From CAVRUD01 sp963849635 (GTDB taxonomy: Bacteria > Chloroflexota > Chloroflexia > Thermomicrobiales > UBA6265): a DNA stretch of 64,000 nucleotides. The position numbers and the translations under genes are program-made. Under the pieces are notes generated by a model. That model searched no databases and was not told the DNA's origin. It saw nothing but the letters and a program-made list of their open reading frames with translations. Where the stretch lies: positions 1 through 64,000 of the forward strand of contig CAWKIA010000038.1 in NCBI GenBank assembly GCA_963849635.1, read 5' to 3'. Shown one piece after another: positions 36,514 to 44,214 of the stretch; the stretch's first letter is position 1, and every line of letters starts with the position of its first letter.

Positions 36514-36957
36514 CTATTCCAGGAGAAGCGCTCGGTACCCTGCCTGGCGGAAATGGTCGTCATTTGTAAGGGCTACTTGAAGGTTGCGTTCACCCATGAC
36601 GACGAACGAAGCACAATCGGTCAACGCCCAACTCTTGTCCTATCGGGAGCGATGCAAGTCGAACGCTTTTGCGAACAACGCAGACGATGCTTGAACGATC
36701 CCGATAGATTCATCGGATTGGAGCGTGACGATCGCATCCGAGGCTTGCTGCCGCAATCGCCCCTTCGCGAGCGCGTCCCCGATTTCAAAGAGAACGAACT
36801 CAGTCGTCATGAGCGGCTGGCCGGTGGCTGCGATGCGTTCCGCCCATCGGGCGGCCGCCTCGTTCCATTGGTCGCGTGTACTGATTAACGCAAGGGTGTA
36901 TCCCGGCGGCGAGGCGCTACCGGTCATCGCCAACGACTTTGGGCGCACCGTGAGCAT
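36514..36957 (-). pseudogene. PIN-domain (VapC-like) protein, broken
   Basis: The readable part gives GYTLALISTRDQWNEAAARW, PLMTTEFVLFEIGDALAKG and ASSALFAKAFDLHRSR, then an in-frame TAG at 36,640-36,642, then DKSWALTDCASFVVMGE and ALTNDDHFRQAGYRALLLE. The second half carries the last PIN acidic motifs. The first aspartate (VDTSY type) is replaced by an unrelated N-terminus. So the gene has both an amber codon and a replaced start. No antitoxin gene was recognised. Confidence 0.65.
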
Positions 36958-37147
36958 AGTGGTCGTGGTTGATCGACAAGTCGTCGACCCCCATGTCGAC
37001 CGCCAAACGCCTGATGCGCATCAGAGGATGCTCTCTGACTTCTTCGCCTTACGTGGGCGCAAGATCTGGGCTCTCGGATTCGATGGTTACGACATACACT
37101 GTATCCGGAGGAAGATCGAGCGGCTGCTCCGGTTTGACATTCGCTAG
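36896..37147 (+). CDS. Unrecognised small protein, probably a fragment
   Basis: A GTG at 36,896 starts an 83-residue frame with YPGGEALPVIANDFGRTVSI, VDPHVDRQTPDAHQRMLSDF and GFDGYDIHCIRRKIERLLRF. The amino-acid composition looks coding. It overlaps the N-terminal end of the PIN pseudogene on the other strand, so one of the two was probably cut by the event that joined them. I do not recognise the family. Confidence 0.3.
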   Translation: MYPGGEALPVIANDFGRTVSIVVVVDRQVVDPHVDRQTPDAHQRMLSDFFALRGRKIWALGFDGYDIHCIRRKIERLLRFDIR

Positions 37148-37366
37148 GTGACCCTAACGCACTTACCTCTTGCATCCATTTCCCACCTGTAGGTACGTAC
37201 AGATTACGGGTGAAGGTGATAAAAGTAACCAGCATTACCGATTGATACAGGCATCCTTTGAAGAACGGCAGAGGGGTAGGGCGCTGGGCGATTGCTTCGC
37301 CGACGTGCGTTGCGCTGCGTCGGCACAGGTAGTGATCCGCGAGCGGCTCCGGCCTTGCATCCCCGG

Positions 37367-38362
37367 CTATATCTCCCCCCGCGCCACCGCCAGGGTTCGC
37401 CCGGCTGCCAGCTCAAGGTTGTCCCAGTCTCCGACGAGGGCCTGGAACTGCTGCGCGTCGAGGCCGGCATGCACCTGGCAGCAGCGGAACCGCTCGGCGA
37501 AGTGCGGGACCTCCAACCCGATGGCCGCGAAGTGGCGCGCCGCTTCCGCCCGAACGTCGATGCCGTGCCACGCCGGGTACCACGCCGACCAGAACGCGAT
37601 GCTGGCCAGGTCGTACAGGAAGTCGCCGTACAGCGCGCAGCCCCAGTCGAACACGGCCGAGATACGGTCGTCGGCGACCAGGACGTTGAAGTGGATCAGG
37701 TCCCGGTGGATGAGGTGACGCTCCTCCGGGCAGAACGCGGCGAGGGCGGACATATGGTGGAGCGCCTCGTCGAACCGCTCCGCCCCCGTGGCCGACGCCT
37801 CCATGCGCCGCCGCCAGCCGTGCCCTTTGTCCTCCGGCCGGTCGGTCGCGACGTCGAGGAGGGCTGCCATCCAACTCTGATGGGGCGCCACGCCGGTGGG
37901 GTCCCACGTTCCGTACCCCGTCGTTGCCGACAGGTCCACGCCTCGGACCGCGTCGAGCGCGGCGAACAGCGACGGCAGGGTGGCCCGCATCCGCTCCCCG
38001 TCCAGGTGGTCGATATACCCGCCGAACATCCGCTCCGAGATCGCGTAGTACCCGCCGAAGGCCTGTCCGATCTCGGTGACCGTGGGGATCGGCAGGTCGG
38101 CCGACGCGTAGCTCCCGGCCAACCGATCCCGCTCGAAGTCGTCCGGGTAGCCGCCGAAGCGTGCGACGAAGTGCGCGCCGTCGCGCCGGAAGGCGTACGC
38201 CTTCGACCACGCGCCTCCGCCAATCGGCTGGACGTCCGTCACCCCGGCGCCGAATCGGCCGACCAGGAACGCCTCGGCCTCGTTGTCGCTCACGCGACTC
38301 GTGCCAGGCGGCAACGGTTCGGGCGCCGGTTCCTGGGCCTCGCTCATCCCATGCTCCGTCAT
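37367..38362 (-). CDS. Aminoglycoside-phosphotransferase-like kinase, copy B
   Basis: Paralogue of the kinase at 27,981, in the opposite orientation. It shares IGGGAWSKAYAFRRDGAHFV, ASADLPIPTVTEIGQAFGG, HLIHRDLIHFNVLV (catalytic loop) and FDWGCALYGDFLYDLASIAF (metal site). The two align over their whole length with few or no gaps. The ATG at 38,362 (MTEHGMSEAQ) aligns with the start of copy A (MAEQGMSDD); an upstream GTG at 38,413 would add 17 residues. Confidence 0.88.
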   Translation of the reverse strand: MTEHGMSEAQEPAPEPLPPGTSRVSDNEAEAFLVGRFGAGVTDVQPIGGGAWSKAYAFRRDGAHFVARFGGYPDDFERDRLAGSYASADLPIPTVTEIGQAFGGYYAISERMFGGYIDHLDGERMRATLPSLFAALDAVRGVDLSATTGYGTWDPTGVAPHQSWMAALLDVATDRPEDKGHGWRRRMEASATGAERFDEALHHMSALAAFCPEERHLIHRDLIHFNVLVADDRISAVFDWGCALYGDFLYDLASIAFWSAWYPAWHGIDVRAEAARHFAAIGLEVPHFAERFRCCQVHAGLDAQQFQALVGDWDNLELAAGRTLAVARGEI

Positions 38363-38437
38363 CAAACGAGATTCGGCGGTGCCATTATTCGGTGACTCGC
38401 CCATATTGGTCACTACCTCCCTCTGATAGCCAGGCTG

Positions 38438-38620
38438 CTACTCATCGCTCAGCGTGTCCGCCGGCGGTGGGGTAGTAGCGCCGGCCGGTTGCTTCGCCGG
38501 GGTGAACTCCGGCTCGCTGTCCGGTCTTCCCATGCTGGCACGGACGGCGGTGTCAATATCCTCTAGCTGGCGGTTCGGCGTGCGTTGCGCGACCGGGGCT
38601 TGCTCCCGCCGGTGTGCCAT
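38438..38620 (-). CDS. Small hypothetical protein
   Basis: A 60-residue frame starting MAHRREQAPVAQRTPNRQLE and ending PPPADTLSDE. It is hydrophilic, with a proline-rich tail and no recognisable domain. It lies directly upstream of kinase copy B on the same strand. A longer frame to 38,800 has no better support. It may not be a real gene. Confidence 0.25.
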   Translation of the reverse strand: MAHRREQAPVAQRTPNRQLEDIDTAVRASMGRPDSEPEFTPAKQPAGATTPPPADTLSDE

Positions 38621-38931
38621 TTCCGAGCGCGTCTTCTCGATGATGTGTTCCAGACCGCTGCAACCCGTCCGCCTAAAACCGTAGTTAGTTTGCTTGTCGG
38701 CATCCTTGGTGCGGCCGCTCCGGATATCTCCGCCTCGATAATGCTGTCTATGCGGTTTAGGTATGGTCGCGGTACGCGGCGTGCGCGACGTCTGCCTCAA
38801 ATCCCAACATGATGGCGGCCATCAGGGAAAAGCCACCGATGGGGCCATCGATAACGGCACGCAGGGGGCAACCGGCACGCAATGGTATCAATCGGCGAGG
38901 ACCAGCAAGTCGTCGGTCACTCGTCGATCTG

Positions 38932-39113
38932 TTCGGGGATCTGGATCCGCCGTGAGTCCGATGAATCAGGAAGTCGTAAGCGTTGACGAACTCGAAGCCC
39001 AGCGTCTTGCCGTGCTCATCGAGATCGATGAACATCGACTCGTCAACCTCAACGGTTCGGTAAGCCTCGCCTCTTGAGGCCACGTAGAGCCTTGACTGCG
39101 GAATCGAACTCAA
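38932..39113 (-). pseudogene. DUF2283-like protein, frameshifted at the end
   Basis: The frame from 39,113 reads SRLYVASRGEAYRTVEVDES, FIDLDEHGKTLGFEFVNAYD, which matches the short DUF2283 fold (a beta-strand pattern with VDLDExGxxxGxE). After FLI the frame is lost; a one-base shift gives SSDSRRIQIPEQIDE and stop, the expected family ending. Genes of this type often sit beside small toxin-like genes. Either a decayed gene or a sequencing error. Confidence 0.5.
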
Positions 39114-39151
39114 AACGTATCGCCACTGCAGCTAGCTTCGGAGAACTGCGA

Positions 39152-39797
39152 TCATCCCGTTGCACCCTGTGCCCAGGCTCTGATGGACCGCATCCACTCA
39201 GCGCGGCCGCGCGAAAGACCGTCCGCCAGGAAGCGGGTCAGCATCTCCCCGTCCAGCGGCGGTAGAACGCGGCTGGGAGCGCCTTCGTCGTATCCGCCAG
39301 ACCCATCGGGTTGGAGGGTGTAAACAATGACGGCACCGTCCCGCACCCGCCATACCTCTGGCACCCTGAACCCGGCATAGACGGGCAGCTTATTCAACGA
39401 TTGGCGCGAGATGTCGATTTCGATCACGAGGTCCGGGGGTGGAGTGGATCACTGGGTCGATCTGCTCGACGCCGCGTACCCGTGGCTCATTCTGGAGGTA
39501 AATGCTGACGTCGGGCTCGAATCCTTGAGCGAGGTCCTCGCGCTTGAAGGTCATCGAACCGACAGTCCTGATATCGATCCCCTGTTCCACAGCGATCATC
39601 TCGACGAGTATCGCGAGTGTGTGCTTCGTTTCCTCGTGCTCGGTCGAGAGCGCCACCAGGATCTCCAAGGTTCCGCGGTCGTACGTGAAGCGCGGCGCCG
39701 GCCGGTCGATGTTGTCGGCGAGCAACTGCTCGTACGTTGCCCACGAGACGTCGTAGAGGATAGTTCGCTGTTCCGGTGGGCTCTTGACCGTCGCCAT
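39152..39797 (-). pseudogene. Uma2-family nuclease, one-base frameshift
   Basis: The first part reads TILYDVSWATYEQLLADN, RFTYDRGTLEILVALSTEH and GFEPDVSIYLQNEPRV, then shifts at a run of five C bases near 39,433. With four C bases the frame would give STPDLVIEIDISRQSLNKL, the exact Uma2 active-site motif, and continue FRVPEVWRVRDGAVIVY to the end. Uma2 proteins have a PD-(D/E)XK nuclease fold and are often multicopy in such genomes. The single homopolymer difference may be a sequencing error. Confidence 0.75.
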
Positions 39798-39837
39798 GGT
39801 GGTTCTTCCTGTCCCTGCTCATGCAGAGTGCCGCTTC

Positions 39838-40320
39838 GGCGAGTGTACCGTGGAAAGGAAGTCCCGAACTTACTGTCTCATCTGGGGATCCAGCGCGTCG
39901 CGGAAGCCGTCGCCGACAAAGGCGAAGCGATCAGTTCAGGGCGATCAGGGTGGCGGGCATCCACACGAAGATGGGCAGCATGGATTTCACTGGTAGCCAT
40001 CCAAAGCGAGCTGATCTTCTGTATCGCGTAAACCCAGCGCTCGCTCAATGCGACGTGGGCCACCCAGCGCAATGGCTTACCGAGATCATCACGTTGCTCA
40101 TGTCGATCGCGCCTGGGCCGAAGCGAGCACCGGGAAGGTGCCCACAGCGGTTGCTAGGTCGAATGCGATATCTTCCGGCCCTAATGTCACCGACCGAAAT
40201 GCCGGAGAGTTCGCTTCTGATTCGGCGCCACCGCCAATTCGTTCGCCTTCTATCGGGACTCGTCTTTCCCGATCAGGCCAGCCATCGCGCGGCGCGCCGT
40301 AGCACCCAGGCGGAGGAATT
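39838..40320. other. Region with a degraded copy of a peptide-permease gene end
   Basis: The sequence at about 39,871-39,985 matches the 3' end of the oppC-like gene at 41,938-42,050 base for base in long blocks (for example GATCAGGGTGGCGGGCAT and ACGAAGATGGGCAG), with scattered indels. It cannot encode a protein. The rest of the gap shows no gene. Confidence 0.65.
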
Positions 40321-40809
40321 ATGGAAAGCTGGAACGATTTCGCCGTTGCCCTGGCGGGTGCGAGCGCGGCCCTGGCCGGCCTCATATTCGTTGCCGTGTC
40401 GATCAACCTGGAACGGCTCCTCCGCATCCCCGCAATGCGGTTACGCGCCGCGACGACGATCGCGATGCTTACCGGTGTTCTTGTGTTGTCGTCCATCATC
40501 CTGATCCCCGGCCAGTCCATCCGCGCACTCGGACTTGAGACGCTCGGTGCTGGAGCCGCCTCGTGGATCTTGGTCACCGCCTTGGGTGTTCGCAGCGTCC
40601 GCCTTGTGGATGCTGACGCTGCGTATCGGACCAATTACGTGGTCTCGGTTCTGACCCACCAATGTGCGACGGCTCCAGCCGTGGTCGGAGGCATCATCCT
40701 GACGCGGAGCGACGACGCGGGCATGTATTGGCTGGCCACCGCGTTCGTGGCGTCGTTCGTGGTCGCCCTGGCCGAGGCGTGGGTCATCCTGGTGGAGATC
40801 GCGCGCTAA
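40321..40809 (+). CDS. Integral membrane protein of unknown function
   Basis: A 162-residue protein with four to five helices. It begins MESWNDFAVALAGASAALAG, LIFVAVSINLERLL and ends VASFVVALAEAWVILVEIAR. The N-terminal WNDFxVxxxGASAALxGLIF pattern occurs in a widespread uncharacterised family of small bacterial membrane proteins. The ATG follows GGAGGAATT, a good ribosome site. No functional context: its neighbours are a decayed permease fragment and a degraded region. Confidence 0.65.
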   Translation: MESWNDFAVALAGASAALAGLIFVAVSINLERLLRIPAMRLRAATTIAMLTGVLVLSSIILIPGQSIRALGLETLGAGAASWILVTALGVRSVRLVDADAAYRTNYVVSVLTHQCATAPAVVGGIILTRSDDAGMYWLATAFVASFVVALAEAWVILVEIAR

Positions 40810-41191
40810 GGCTTGACCTGGCCAAGTCCCGAGGCTGGCGAGGGTGACTGGGGTGTCGAAGTGAGCGATCAGCCGCTTGTCCAGCAGGGCCGAGTTGCAG
40901 GTCACGAAGGCAGCGAAATCGACGGTGGCGGACTCGGCAAGAGCGCGGTGCCCAACCAACTCGACCCAGGCCCGGCTGAGGGTGGCGTTGTATTTTTGGG
41001 GGGCGCCCGAGTTGCGGGCGGTGCGCTGGAGACCGTGCCTCGCCACGTCGATAGCCCGGGGCACGCCGAATCGACGAACTGCTAACTAGGTGAGATGGAC
41101 GTGCTGGCGATGACTGAACTCTCAGCCGTCAGCTATCAGCCGTCAGATATTCTCGGCTCTATCCGCTCACGTAGCACGTCTCGATACTCAA
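40810..41191. other. Gap with a possible decayed reading frame
   Basis: On the minus strand, 40,816-41,040 reads in one frame as LSRAWVELVGHRALAE and FAAFVTCNSALLDKRLIAHF, which looks like protein but has no recognised family or start. At 41,118-41,150 there is a short repeat of the form CAGCCGTCAG. Nothing firm can be said. Confidence 0.35.
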
Positions 41192-41740
41192 TCAGTGTGC
41201 GGCGATTGCGGCAACCTGGCGTTCGGCGGCGCGCCATTCGGCGGCGATGGCCGGGCTCTGTTTCCGGGCCATCGTTTCGTACTTGATGACTCTGTCTTGC
41301 AACTGGAGAACACCGCTATAGAGGGCTTCCGGGCCCGGTGGGCAACCGGGGACGTAGACGTCGACCGGGATGAGTTGGTCGACACCCTGCACGACGGCGT
41401 AGGTGTCGTACGGGCCGCCGACGTTGGCGCAGGAGCCCATCGAGATCACCCACTTCGGCTCCGGCATCTGATCGTAGAGTGCTTTGACGACGGGCGCCAT
41501 CTTCCTGGTAACCGTGCCGGCGACGAACATGAGGTCGGCCTGGCGGGGAGAGGCGCGATAGAGCATCCCGAAGCGCTCCGAAAGGTCGAAGCGAGGCATA
41601 GAGGCGGAGATCATCTCAATGCCGCAGCAGGCCAGTCCGAACTGGAGCCACCACAGCGATGAGCGGCGGGACCAGTTGAAGATGAAGTCAAGCGAGGTCG
41701 TGAAGACATTTTTCTCGAGGCGGTCGTCGATGAGTCCCAT
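41192..41740 (-). CDS. nuoB: NADH-quinone oxidoreductase subunit B
   Basis: The 182-residue subunit carries the N2 iron-sulfur cluster. The ligands are visible as FGLACCGIEM, MGSCANVGGPYDTY and VPGCPPGPEALYSG. The start MGLIDDRLEKNVFTTSLDF follows AGGAG. It stands alone: nuoA is not upstream (a peptide permease is) and nuoC/D are not downstream. The next complex I gene on this strand is nuoH, 4.9 kb on. Confidence 0.95.
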   Translation of the reverse strand: MGLIDDRLEKNVFTTSLDFIFNWSRRSSLWWLQFGLACCGIEMISASMPRFDLSERFGMLYRASPRQADLMFVAGTVTRKMAPVVKALYDQMPEPKWVISMGSCANVGGPYDTYAVVQGVDQLIPVDVYVPGCPPGPEALYSGVLQLQDRVIKYETMARKQSPAIAAEWRAAERQVAAIAAH

Positions 41741-41935
41741 GTCGCTCTCCTTTCGGCTCGTCGAACGCGACCGGAAAGGAAGACGAGCCAGCCCGGACAG
41801 ATGTGACACCGGCCGTGCACTAACTGGTCATGCAGGCCCGATGCCACTCCGAGCTGGGGGCGGGCAACCAACGATGACTCGCAGGACTATCAAGCATCAG
41901 GCCGTGGTGACGGCCATTGCGGCGATCTTCCTCGC

Positions 41936-42886
41936 CTACCGGCTCATCTGGGGATCGAGGGCGTCCCTGAGGCCATCGCCGACGAAGGCGAAGGCGATCA
42001 TGATCAGGGCGATCAGGGTGGCGGGCATGATCACGAAGATGGGCAGGAAAGTGATCAGGGGGAAGCTCTCGAAGACCATGCTGCCCCAACTGGCGGTCGG
42101 GGGGCGGATGCCGAGGCCGAGGAAGCTAAGGCCGGCTTCGGCGAGGATGTAGGCAGGGACGTCGAACGAGACCGAGACGATGACCGGGGCCAGGGAGTTG
42201 GGGAGGATGTGGCGGAGGAGGATGCGGTGGGTCGGGACGCCGATCGCGCGGGCGGCCTCGATGAACTCGCGCTCCTTCAGGCTCAAGACCTGGCCGCGGA
42301 CCAGCCGGGCCATCCCCACCCAGCCCGTCAGGGCGAAGGCGACGAAGAGCAGGAGCAACCCGCCCAGCTGCTGCCCCAGCCAGGTGTCGCGCAGCGATGC
42401 CTGCAGGATGATGAAGAAGAGGAACGAGGGGAAGGCGTAGACGACATCGACGCCGCGCATCAGCCAGTTGTCGGCCCGGCCCCCAAGCCAACCGGAGAGC
42501 ATCCCCAGGGACGCACCCATGAGCAGGGTGAGGATCATCGGCACGAAGCCGACGATCATGCTGATCCGCGCCCCGTAGAGCAGGCGGCTCAACTCGTCCC
42601 GGGCGAGGCTGTCGGTCCCGAGCAGATACTCTGGGTCGCTGCGGTCCATCCAGAAGGGCGGGGTGTTGATCCGGGCGGTCGCGGGGATCTTCTCCGGATC
42701 GTGGGGAGCCAGCGCCGGCGCGAGCAACGCGGCCAGGAACATCAGGAGGATGAAGGCCAGCCCGGCGACGGCGGCCCGGTTGCGCCGCAACCGCCGCCAG
42801 GCGTCCCACCAGAGGCCACGAGTGCGGAGACGGCCCTGACCACGGCGCGCGGGGACCTTCTTGGACTCGGCAGCTAGGGACGCCAC
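41936..42886 (-). CDS. Peptide/nickel ABC transporter permease (OppC/DppC type)
   Basis: A 316-residue permease. The N-terminal WRRLRRNRAAVAGLAFILLM leads to the OppC extra region with YLLGTDSLARDELSRLLYGA, and the ATPase contact loop is EAARAIGVPTHRILLRHILP. It ends GDGLRDALDPQMSR. Six helices are visible. It is the third gene of a binding protein-permease-permease series on this strand. No ATPase genes are in the window, so these must be elsewhere. Confidence 0.93.
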   Translation of the reverse strand: MASLAAESKKVPARRGQGRLRTRGLWWDAWRRLRRNRAAVAGLAFILLMFLAALLAPALAPHDPEKIPATARINTPPFWMDRSDPEYLLGTDSLARDELSRLLYGARISMIVGFVPMILTLLMGASLGMLSGWLGGRADNWLMRGVDVVYAFPSFLFFIILQASLRDTWLGQQLGGLLLLFVAFALTGWVGMARLVRGQVLSLKEREFIEAARAIGVPTHRILLRHILPNSLAPVIVSVSFDVPAYILAEAGLSFLGLGIRPPTASWGSMVFESFPLITFLPIFVIMPATLIALIMIAFAFVGDGLRDALDPQMSR

Positions 42887-43026
42887 GATAAGACCTCACC
42901 CCCTCCCCCCTCTCCACTGCGGTGGAGAGGGGCGTCCGGTGGCGCTGTGTTCCGTATTTGGATAGTGCGTTCGCAACGGCCCCTCTCCTCCAGAGAGGAG
43001 AGGGGGTAGGGGGTGAGGTCGTCTGC
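42887..43026. repeat. Two inverted copies of a CTCTCC palindromic repeat
   Basis: In the gap between the two permease genes, CTCTCCACTGCGGTGGAGAG at 42,911-42,930 is preceded by CTCACCCCCTCC, and at 42,983-43,018 CTCTCCTCCAGAGAGGAGAG is followed by GGGGTAGGGGGTGAGG. Each is a palindrome and the outer parts are mutual inverted repeats. Related copies occur at 33,652 and 46,148. Confidence 0.75.
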
Positions 43027-43950
43027 TCATCGCCCGATCCGGGGGTCGGCGACGATGTAGGCGATGTCGACCAGCAGGTTCCCGAGGACGACGATGAAGG
43101 CGTAGAAGATGGTCGTGCCCATGATGACCGGGTAGTCGCGGCGGGTGATGCTATCGATGAAGAGGTAACCCATCCCGGGGACGCCGAAGACGCGCTCGAT
43201 GATGATCGTGCCGGTGATCAGGCCGGCGAGGGTCGGGCCCATCACGGTGATGACCGGGATCATGCCGTTGCGGACGATATGGCGGGTCGTCACCATCCTG
43301 GCGCGCAGGCCCTTGGCCCTGGCGGTGCGGACGTGGTCCTGGCGCATGACTTCCAAGGTGCTGGAGCGCATCAGGCGGGCGAGAAAGGCGGAGCCACCGA
43401 TCCCGAGGACGAGGGCGGGGAGGATGTACGACGTGCCGCCGTTGAAGAGGACCGGCACCCACTCGAGCTTCACCGCGAAGATCACCAGAAAGAAGATCGC
43501 CAGGACGAAGCTGGGCAGGGTGTAGCCGATCGTGGCGAGGAGCAGGCTGATGTAGTCGACCAGCGTGTTCTGCTTCAGCGCCGCCAGCACCCCAATCGGC
43601 AGGCCGATCGCCAGGGAGACGGCGAAGGCCAGCACCCCGATCGTGGCCGACTCCGGGAAGCCGCGGAGGACAATCTCGGAGACGTCGGTCCCCTCCTGGG
43701 TGAAGGAGGTGCCGAAGTCGAAGCGGACGGCGTTGCCCAGGTAACGGGCGTACTGCTGCCAGAGAGGCTCATCCAGGCCGTACTTGCGCGCGAACGATGC
43801 TTCCAGCGCCGGGTCTAGCTGGCGGCCGCCGCCGGACTTCGCATCCCAGGGACCGCCCGGGGCGGCGTGCATGAGGAAGAACGTCACGGTGGCGACAAGC
43901 CAGAGGACGGGGATAGCCCACAGGAAGCGGGAAATAACGAGTCTGAGCAC
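43027..43950 (-). CDS. Peptide/nickel ABC transporter permease (OppB/DppB type)
   Basis: A 307-residue permease. It starts MLRLVISRFLWAIPVLWLVA and has the OppB feature FFLMHAAPGGPWD after the first helix, then GLPIGVLAALKQNTLVDYIS and the ATPase contact loop TARAKGLRARMVTTRHIVRN. Its end, LLVDIAYIVADPRIGR, is a family signature. It pairs with the OppC-type gene downstream; the binding-protein gene is upstream. Confidence 0.93.
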   Translation of the reverse strand: MLRLVISRFLWAIPVLWLVATVTFFLMHAAPGGPWDAKSGGGRQLDPALEASFARKYGLDEPLWQQYARYLGNAVRFDFGTSFTQEGTDVSEIVLRGFPESATIGVLAFAVSLAIGLPIGVLAALKQNTLVDYISLLLATIGYTLPSFVLAIFFLVIFAVKLEWVPVLFNGGTSYILPALVLGIGGSAFLARLMRSSTLEVMRQDHVRTARAKGLRARMVTTRHIVRNGMIPVITVMGPTLAGLITGTIIIERVFGVPGMGYLFIDSITRRDYPVIMGTTIFYAFIVVLGNLLVDIAYIVADPRIGR

Positions 43951-44044
43951 GAATACGGGTCCTTAGACGGGAATACGGGTAGGGGCGGTTCGGGAGCCGC
44001 CAACGTGCCAGCCTTGCCGGGGCGATGACGCGCCGGCACCATCG

Positions 44045-44189
44045 GTCATTCCGAGCTTGTCGAGGAATCTCGATGGAGACGACATCCGATGTCGCCGCCA
44101 CGTCCGAGAACGTGATGCCGCGTTCTCGGATGCGGGGGCTTCGTCGTTACCGCGCCCCCATCGAGATCCCTCGACAAGCTCGGGATGAC
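44045..44189. repeat. MITE-like element, copy 1
   Basis: A 145-base element between oppB-like and oppA-like genes with inverted ends GTCATTCCGAGCTTGTCGAG and the complement of GTCATCCCGAGCTTGTCGAG. The similarity extends inward to ATCTCGATGG. The middle also folds (GAGAACG / CGTTCTC). It has no coding capacity. Two relatives occur in the window. Confidence 0.8.
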
Positions 44190-44214
44190 GAAGGGGCGCG
44201 GTGACGGGGTGGAA

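Noticed and set aside
36514..36957. Functional VapBC toxin-antitoxin module
   Set aside because: The PIN gene has an in-frame TAG and lacks its first catalytic aspartate region, and no antitoxin was found.
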